Source of the DNA: Sinotaia quadrata | Taxonomy: Eukaryota; Mollusca; Gastropoda; Architaenioglossa; Viviparidae | Reading direction: 5' to 3' | Assembly (NCBI GenBank): GCA_028829895.1 | Contig: CM054179.1 | Location: forward strand, 52,215,391-52,279,390 | Length of the DNA stretch: 64,000 nt | Part shown: in pieces, positions 58,301 to 64,000 of the stretch | Numbering within the stretch: position 1 is the first letter of the stretch | Layout: every line of letters starts with the position of its first letter | Notes under the pieces: model-generated | Database searches by the model: none | Told to the model about the DNA's origin: nothing | What the model saw: the letters and a program-made list of their open reading frames with translations, nothing else | Program-made: the position numbers and the translations under genes

Positions 58301-60447
58301 ATTATGGTAGGTAAGCCCACTCACTATATGGAGACTGGAGACGTCACATAACTGTCTATCTCGGTAATTAGACGAAAGAAATGGGTGAAAAGTGTTTTAA
58401 TAAATAAAGGAATCTTCAAACGTTAAATGTAATTTTTGTTTGTACATTTGAATGACGAATTTATTACATTTTGATCAATAAATGTATAGCCGGTAAAGCG
58501 TACTGAAGTGCCCTTGGTGAAATTTGAACAGGGCTGACCTCCGACATCGTTTTTGGTGATGCTCATATAACGTGCTTTTGACTTTCCAGGATTCAACCAA
58601 TCAAAATAAAGCTTATATCAACGGAAAGCTAAGATAATGACCTTTAACCCAAGCATTGATTCATTTCAATTTTTTTAATTTTTACTCTAGCAAATTAGAG
58701 TCCAAATTATGTGTTATGTTCGACGCATTATAACTTTGGAACCCATTTTCACCTATCAGCCTCCTTTTATTGTTGAAAAGGTAATTTTTTGCACTTTAAA
58801 ATGGTATATAACATAAACCTGAAGTCTCTATCCCAGAAGAGCAATTCAGAATGAACGCAGGAGACCCTAATACTTTTAATCGCACTTACGCCGAAGGTGA
58901 AGAGAGATCGCCATCTTAGACAAGACGTGTTTTAAATGGATCAACTAGACAACATTTTGCGTTAAGTTTTAATAAAACTATTAAATTTCATCGAAATATT
59001 GTTACAGTAAAACGATCATTCATTATTTTTAGGTTACGATTTGTTATAAGTTTTATTTTGATCACTAACAAGGTTACCTAAATATTGGCCATTTAAAATA
59101 TGGTTGCAAGAAGGTGATGATTTGTCTTATGACAAACTGCTTATATTAAAAACAATTATATACAAGAAATACAGACTGGAAATGATTAAAAGATGATTCA
59201 TGATGAGATTAATTTTATAAAGCACCAATCCAAAATAAAGAACGACAACTCTTAATACTGAAGGTTTTTGTCTGTGTTCATCTGTAGCTGACCAGTACCT
59301 TTCATTATTTTATTATAACTCTGGCCTTAGGAAACAATCTAGTAAATGACGAATTCGAATTTGTCATTAAGTGACTGATCAGGGTTAACATAAACATATA
59401 ATAATAAGTGTATGAGTCAGTGAGTGAGTGAATTGATGTATGGTAAAAATTGAGATCAGGAAAACGACGAGGAGTAACATGCTTCTCACACTTCAGACAT
59501 ACAGTATACACTGATACAGTAGGCATATAAGTAAAACTATGAAAGACTGCACCTTTCAATTTTCAACATATTTTTAGAATGTCAATGTCTTATATTATGA
59601 ATCAAATAGACACATATTAAAAATAAAGATACTATCAATAATTACAATTGCTGTTGAACTACAAAAAAGTAAACTATAAAACTTTAATAGTAACAACTAA
59701 CATTGTAATGGTGCACTGGAGTCAGAGAATTTTCAACTTGGGACAGAAACAGATTAGTGTGAGAATATTTTTTTAAAGACAAGAAAATAGGCAGTAATTA
59801 TCATTGAATATATATTTTTTATTATAACTGCTCCATTAATATATTATTTTGTGCTGATTATTTTCATTAGTCAAAATGTAGAACAAGTGACCTTTTACAT
59901 TTAAGCAGGAGGTTGATATATATCATTGTGTATCGTAACATTTGATCATCAGTCTATTTAAATTTTGTTTCTTTTGTTGCTCTTAGATCTTCATTATGAG
60001 CCACCAGAAATTTCAGCAGTTCAAGAGCAAGTGCCAGATTTAGCAGTAGAGGAAGAACAGCAAATTGAGACCACTCAAATCAGCTCAGCATCAGTTACTT
60101 CAGATGCATTCCGGGTACCTGCTCTTGCAACAGAAACATTCACGGAGAAAACTGCTAGTGAATGTGTGGACATACAAGCACAGGCTGGCCAAGAATCTAC
60201 GATTTTGAATTTGAAAGATTTGCCTAAAACTGCTGAGATAGAAAATTGTTCTGAATTGTTAGAGACCTCCACCACAATTGCCACACCATCTACTTTAAGG
60301 CATGCAAATGATATTAGCAGTACTGGTGATCTAGAAGTGCACAAACTTGCAGCACCATTACCTGCAAAATCTGTAGAATGTAATGATTTCTGTGAAATTG
60401 AGGAGTCTAGTAATAATTTAGAGAACTTTAAAGAAAGCAAAATCTGA
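43315..60447 (+). CDS. PUSL1: tRNA pseudouridine synthase-like 1 (8 exons)
   Basis: Exons 43315-43361, 44663-44735, 45749-45861, 48078-48158, 51835-51990, 54963-55209, 57595-57757 and 59987-60447 join in phase into 446 codons. TruA-family enzymes convert uridine to pseudouridine in RNA; vertebrate PUSL1 is mitochondrial. Landmarks: RYLIFFSYVGTSYRGMQ (N-terminal strand), TVQGVLE (~34-40), catalytic loop SSRTDSSVHA with the Asp at residue 61, ARRRVIERSYVYRL (tRNA-side motif), HNFLSFT, and the C-terminal core RRMMGGMLGVAQGRL with LPAQGLFLKWV. The family loop is usually RTDAGVHA, so two residues differ. Vertebrate PUSL1 is about 300 aa; here a 153-residue acidic, Ser/Thr-rich tail follows the domain. 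The whole gene lies antisense between the two DHX29 exon blocks. Confidence 0.9.
43362..44662 (+). other. PUSL1 intron 1
   Basis: AT-rich, no tandem array, no DHX29-like text on the complementary strand. Confidence 0.7.
44663..44735 (+). CDS. PUSL1: PUSL1 exon 2
   Basis: Acceptor ttgaattgcag, donor gtaaag; one base completes Arg, then GMQINNRKVGELLPAVKTVQ and GVLE. TVQGVLE is a TruA-family signature. Confidence 0.88.
44990..45320. repeat. ~60-bp degenerate repeat in PUSL1 intron 2
   Basis: About five diverged units containing cactatttgtctgattgcct and aggaacacatggaacagtg. Confidence 0.85.
45749..45861 (+). CDS. PUSL1: PUSL1 exon 3 (catalytic Asp)
   Basis: Acceptor attctgttag, donor gtacag; ECIKKLKPANEVKIKTSSRT then DSSVHALCNSVHLDLVH plus two bases. 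Holds the catalytic aspartate in RTDSSVHA. Confidence 0.93.
45862..48077 (+). other. PUSL1 intron 3
   Basis: No exon of either gene recognised. Contains a 13-base G-run at 47357-47369 and a less AT-rich stretch at 47390-47900 with no open coding structure I can identify. Confidence 0.65.
48078..48158 (+). CDS. PUSL1: PUSL1 exon 4
   Basis: Acceptor attgggcag, donor gtatgt; NHPLEFDPKIITSCLNRILR then KMNENI with split Arg codons on both sides. Matches the (Y/F)xPxxLxxxLNxxL segment of TruA enzymes. Confidence 0.88.
48159..51834 (+). other. PUSL1 intron 4, with ~27-bp array
   Basis: Largest PUSL1 intron. Bases 50740-51270 are ~18 degenerate units of the form atgttaggtcaaaatgtaaa. A 136-codon + strand frame at 51277 is AT-rich, hydrophobic and domainless, and is not called. 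Confidence 0.75.
51835..51990 (+). CDS. PUSL1: PUSL1 exon 5
   Basis: Acceptor attttttcag, donor gtatgt; ILNTLHVTDDFSARRRVIER then SYVYRLAVIKNLAPFPGTPQ. FxARxxxxxxxYxYR is the conserved TruA tract next to the active site. Confidence 0.93.
52440..53265 (+). mobile_element. Possible LTR-like segment in PUSL1 intron 5
   Basis: A GC-richer island (gatcgcgcggcacggtctgc) precedes a TATA-like tctatataatg at 52544. Two AATAAA hexamers follow (about 52615 and 53135), and tcctggggtgaccc near 53248 resembles the LTR/primer-binding-site junction of some Gypsy-type elements. No gag or pol text follows, so it would be a solo LTR or fragment. Boundaries and class are uncertain. Confidence 0.35.
53570..53795. 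repeat. ~55-bp minisatellite, 4 copies
   Basis: Units contain aaagaaaccagtgcaatata and attagcacaaatctaactgt. Confidence 0.92.
54090..54600. repeat. 51-bp minisatellite, ~9 copies
   Basis: Units of catacctaaactgtaggatg + agccatatgtctatcagttt + gtgactgtatt. The period is a multiple of three, so the complementary strand is open for 119 codons (repeated HKLIDIWLILQFRYEYS). This is not coding. Confidence 0.95.
54963..55209 (+). CDS. PUSL1: PUSL1 exon 6
   Basis: Acceptor ctcaatacag, donor gtattg; one base plus 82 codons, TPFDLEKFLKAAEVLSGKHN, FLSFTTKK, then FEFWEVHFQTRSFLNKQ. GxHxFxxF and FxxxxFLxxQ are TruA-family motifs. Confidence 0.93.
55310..55498. repeat. 42-bp minisatellite, ~4.5 copies
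   Basis: Unit catttgatatgtttaacatg followed by aagagttacatttggaaaat; begins 100 bp after exon 6. Confidence 0.95.
55499..57594 (+). other. PUSL1 intron 6, remainder
   Basis: Contains a 50-59-bp tandem repeat, three copies, at 56268-56428 (cttgcttatcttgtgctgtc core) and a (CA)n tract at 57371-57394. Otherwise featureless AT-rich DNA. Confidence 0.75.
57595..57757 (+). CDS. PUSL1: PUSL1 exon 7
   Basis: Acceptor ggttttacag; IRRMMGGMLGVAQGRLTLKD then LQQFLDIPSLDNTGR and LPAQGLFLKWVRYSKE, donor gtaaag. If the donor is skipped, the frame runs on to TAA at 57871-57873, adding about 38 different residues, with AATAAA at 58022. An alternative last exon is therefore possible. Confidence 0.92.
58022..58027 (+). 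terminator. Candidate poly(A) signal for a short PUSL1 isoform
   Basis: AATAAA about 150 bp after the TAA reached when the exon 7 donor is skipped. Confidence 0.35.
58028..59986 (+). other. PUSL1 intron 7, remainder
   Basis: No tandem array and no recognisable exon on either strand; in particular, no DHX29 helicase motifs on the complementary strand. Confidence 0.65.
59987..60447 (+). CDS. PUSL1: PUSL1 exon 8, acidic C-terminal tail
   Basis: Acceptor gttgctcttag completes Asp, giving YSKED-LHYEPPEISAVQEQVP and ending NLENFKESKI with TGA at 60445-60447. The tail is rich in Glu, Ser and Thr, with no recognised domain, and is predicted disordered. Open-frame length (153 codons) in an AT-rich region and the phase match support it. 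Confidence 0.78.
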
Positions 60448-62406
60448 AACTTTAAAAACTGTAAAATTGTTTTCCTTTATTAACAGCAACAAAAGAGAAA
60501 AAAAATTATTGCTGCAAAAAAAAAAAAAAAAGGAAATGTACTGGTGGTACTGGTAGATGTGATTTCAAGTCACTTTTTGGCATTTCATTGTATTTTCATC
60601 TTGGACAGCAAGTATTAAATCTCTGCATTTGCAGAGGGATGAATGAAATGGTTGGCTTTGATTCGAACTATAAAATCTGCGAGTGTGTTTACTTTTTAAC
60701 AATTTAAACCAAGTAGGTAGAAACTAACACCACCAACCAGTAGCTTTGAGAAATAGATCTTACTGACATCAGATTAGGAAGACATCAGTGAACCCATGAC
60801 CTTTTTGCTAGAATTCCACATGTTTGGATGTGATGAAAAGTTCATGTGATTAAAATGGATCATAGTTCTGTCATTGCATTTCAGAATGGCATCAGTGAGT
60901 CCTTCATTTCTGTGTGTAATCGGTACTACATACTCTTTATATGTTTGGAAGTAAATAACGTTTTCAAAAACTTAGAAATTAAATGGAATGAGATATTTTA
61001 AGTGGTAATTTTCTTTTATTGCAAACATGCTAACAAACACACATCACTTCAAACAAGGAGTTCAAATGTTGCACCAAACAGTCTGCTTACAAGATACTTT
61101 TGTCTAAAATACAACAATCAGTTTTCATTTATATCTCATTGTTGAGATTTACTGGAATTCAGTTCATCACAGAAATACATCCCTAAAGAGTAAAATACAA
61201 CATGTATTAAAACTGGCTGGCATTAAAATATACAAGAGAAATGAACCTTGAAAGGATCTAAGAAAGATTTGTTCGGTCACAGTACTTCAAATTTTCAAAT
61301 TTAGTTCATTATAAATCTGAATAAACTTTAAAACATAATCTCTGTACAATCAAGGGAGGCAATAAAACTAACCCTAGCAGTCATCCACCTTTAAAATAAT
61401 CACCTCCCAATGCAACTGATTTCTGCACTTTGTCAGACCCAACACAAAAGTCTGGAAAATAAGCAAGCAAATATTCATAAAAAAGTTTTTGACATCCAAA
61501 CTTTAATGTTTTATAGGTCATTTAGGAAAGATTCATGCAGATGACTTGGCCATAAAATTAAGAGGCTTGACTGTCAATTGTTTAATATATAAAAATACTC
61601 TTTCTGTGGGCCTTGAATCTAAGGGGATCCAAACAACTGTATTCTTTGCCCATCCTAATTTCAGCACAGATTTATGTAGAATTTCATAATTAAAAGATAA
61701 AGTCTTGCGTAAATTACAAATTTTTAACAAAGTTATTAAGACTTATAAGACAATTTCTTGTAATTTAAGCAGTGGTAAAATGTGGTTTATAAATTTTTTT
61801 TACAGTTTTTTTTTTTCAAAAACATTTACTTATATTTGTTTGTATACAATAAACCATATGGTCACTGTAATGTATATAATTTTTCTCAATAAAATTAACT
61901 TTTTAAAAATGTCAAATCTGTATATCTATAAATCTAGATATGAAAGTTTCTACGTGTAATCTTAGAACTTCGTATTATTTAATAGAGTGAAAATTTTTTT
62001 TTTTAAATCTTAATGCTCTGCTCTGAATCTTCCTACTTTAAAAAGAAAACAGCTATAAGTATAAATAAGAATTTCCACAAACAGATAAGGAAAAGAAAGA
62101 TATTTTCTTTTTTAAATAACAGACTGGAGTCGAAGAATTGTGCCAATACAAGATTCTATTATTTCTTTCTTAATTTTTTTGTTGTTGCTTCATAAATTAT
62201 CGATCTTGCACTAGAACTTAAACTAATATATGTACTTTAAAGAAATGAGAGATTTTTGTTTCATAAATTATTTTCTCATCACTATAGACAGTAAGTCCTA
62301 TAAAGAATCTGTGAGTCTCAAGTAATCTGTGATGAAATCCACTGACAACAACTAGAATATGATTGTTAAAGAATGTCTCAAATCATGCTTAATTAGTTAA
62401 TATTAC
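60448..62406. other. PUSL1 3' UTR and DHX29 intron
   Basis: A 16-17-base A-run lies near 60516-60532 and an ATTAAA variant near 60613. No further coding text; the DHX29 exon expected after DDP (vertebrate NERYLHLAAKLLD-like) was searched for on the complementary strand and not seen. Confidence 0.6.
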
Positions 62407-62520
62407 TGGGTCATCATTGTTGTCATCTTCAGATGACTCTGAGCTCTGTTCAGCATAGCGCAGGATCCAATCTTTCACATCATTCTTTGGAGGTTCTTCA
62501 GATTTCTTGTGCAATTCTTG
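62407..62520 (-). CDS. DHX29: DHX29 N-terminal-region exon (second visible)
   Basis: Complementary strand: acceptor tttttcttcag, 38 codons QELHKKSEEPPKNDVKDWIL then RYAEQSSESSEDDNNDDP, donor gtaata. It matches the DHX29 N-terminal text MKEWILRYAEQ, and the following DP aligns with (F)DPNERYL of the vertebrate protein, which places the splice site. Without splicing the frame stops six codons later. Confidence 0.85.
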
Positions 62521-62899
62521 CTGAAGAAAAATTACAAGCAAAAATAACGTAAATTTGTAACAATATGATAAGTTGAACAACATTTTTAAAATACCCAAAA
62601 CTCAATATAGGAATTTTTATTTCCATAAATAAACAAAAAATAAATTATTATTAATTATTGTTTACAACATTTTTTAAACCAAAATATAAAATGTCTGTAT
62701 TTTCTTTACTCATTGGCAGACTTACATTTTTATTTATATAACAAATTGCTGAAATAAAATACAACTAAATATGCTAGTGTGTGTGTGTAGAAAGAATGTG
62801 TGCATTTATTTCATGTTTTAATTGGTTTATCAAATAAGCTCATTTTCATCATCATCATCATCATCATCACTGTTCTGCTGAGAAAGAAAAGTAGCTCAC
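62521..62899 (-). other. DHX29 intron with (TCA)n tract
   Basis: AT-rich; (TCATCA)n at 62846-62868 just downstream of the donor on the complementary strand. Confidence 0.7.
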
Positions 62900-63033
62900 A
62901 ACAGGAACAGAAGATACTATATCTGATGGGGGTCCAACCCTGCCATCTTTCTGCAGTGAAGCATCAAACCTCAGCCTGTGTTTATTTTCTTCTTCATCTT
63001 GTAATGTCTGTGAAAACCCTTTGGGCAACTGAT
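62900..63033 (-). CDS. DHX29: DHX29 N-terminal-region exon (first visible)
   Basis: Complementary strand: acceptor tgcttcaacag, two bases plus 44 codons QLPKGFSQTLQDEEENKHRL to SDIVSSVPV, donor gtgagc. It aligns with LPEGFSQEFEE of vertebrate DHX29, just after its UBA-like region. Exons further 5' lie beyond the window or were not recognised. Confidence 0.82.
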
Positions 63034-64000
63034 CTGTTGAAGCAATAACTTTCAGTTGCAAATGATGTTGTCACCCTAAAACTATTCATGCTATAATAAT
63101 CACTTCAGTATGTTCTTTAATAAATAAATAATAATCACTTCAGTATGTTCTGTAATGCAACAATCACTTAAATTAAATATGTTTTGTAATATAACAATCA
63201 CTTATTGAGTTCTGTAATGCAACAGTAACCATTTAATTATGTTCAGTACTGTCACATTAATCCTTCACATCAATTCAGTATGTTCTGTAATGCTATTTAT
63301 CAAATTTTTTCAAATGCAATATTATATGCCTATACATCACATCTCAAACTTCATTACCTCTAAAGGTGATAAGAAATAATATCATATATTTTGTATCCCC
63401 AATACTAATACTAATTAGAGTTTCAAAATACAATTGAGACCATTCTGTTAACATTTAGGAAGAACAAAACTTATTGAAGACAGCACTTTTTGTAAAAACA
63501 TATGGATTTTAAAAAAGAAACCTTGAGAGAAATTACTTATTTATTAATTTAATTCAATAAAATTATAAAAGAAATTTTATTTAGCCAAAGATCTTTAGAT
63601 AAAATGCTACATCCAAAGTAATAACCATATCAAATTTAAAAACATATTTTGCCCTGACCTAATTATATAAAATCTCAGAAACAGAAAATATATTTATTAT
63701 TACAATACTGCTTCAAAGAACTAGCTGGAAATATTTAAGACCAAAATTTAATACTTTACACTTTTCATACATAATTTAGTTCAAACAAAAATGCCATTTG
63801 GTACTTTTTCTTCATATATTAGTCCAACCATCTAATACATTTTGGTTCTCTATATATAGATATATATGTGACCACTGGAGTTGAATTGTACCTGACCTAA
63901 TTTCCCACTAGCGGCTAAAAATAATCAGATGGGTTGACAAGCTTAATTTTTATATTTCACTTCAACGGAAAGCCTAAAATATACTTTGTAAGTATCTGTA
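63034..64000. other. DHX29 5' intron, to window end
   Basis: Bases 63095-63300 hold a ~30-bp degenerate repeat (aatcacttcagtatgttctg). No further exon identified before the window end. Confidence 0.65.

Noticed and set aside
40169..62406. Search for DHX29 helicase motifs I-VI on the complementary strand
   Set aside because: No candidate matched by eye; recorded as absence of evidence, since very short exons could be missed.

Overview
This is a eukaryotic, intron-rich, AT-rich window from an animal genome, most likely a mollusc or another lophotrochozoan. That is an inference from the gene content, small exons in long introns, and very heavy minisatellite load; no taxon-specific marker was seen. 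The gene models below were built by hand from homology, GT-AG sites and matching codon phase. Three protein-coding loci are supported.

Region 1-17.1 kb holds no gene I can support. It contains simple repeats, minisatellites, two decayed LINE 3' ends (6.1-6.8 kb), a CpG-richer patch at 11.6-11.8 kb, and a minisatellite carrying repeated CRE-type TGACGTCA sites (11.83-12.06 kb).

Region 17.1-38.2 kb (+): a CNBD2-like gene with tandem cyclic-nucleotide-binding folds. Seventeen phase-compatible exons give at least 816 residues. The 5' end is unresolved; an 11-nt ATG exon at 14393 is a candidate. Its introns are packed with minisatellites, several touching splice acceptors.

Region 38.2-63.0 kb (-): five exons of the DEAH-box helicase DHX29. 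Two N-terminal-region exons lie at 62.4-63.0 kb and the last three at 38.2-40.2 kb. I found none of the helicase-core exons in the 22 kb between them.

Region 43.3-60.4 kb (+): a complete eight-exon PUSL1 gene (TruA-family pseudouridine synthase, 446 aa with an unusual acidic C-terminal tail) lies antisense between the two DHX29 exon blocks. The CNBD2-like gene and DHX29 converge, with facing poly(A) signals about 40 bp apart.

Other structures: a ~590-bp element with ~78-bp inverted ends (38.67-39.25 kb), a near-perfect 40-bp-arm hairpin (42.0-42.14 kb), a dispersed ~550-bp repeat in two long copies plus a fragment, and a possible LTR-like segment at 52.4-53.3 kb. The most striking observation is the split DHX29 locus with PUSL1 in the gap. 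It is either a real rearrangement or an assembly problem.
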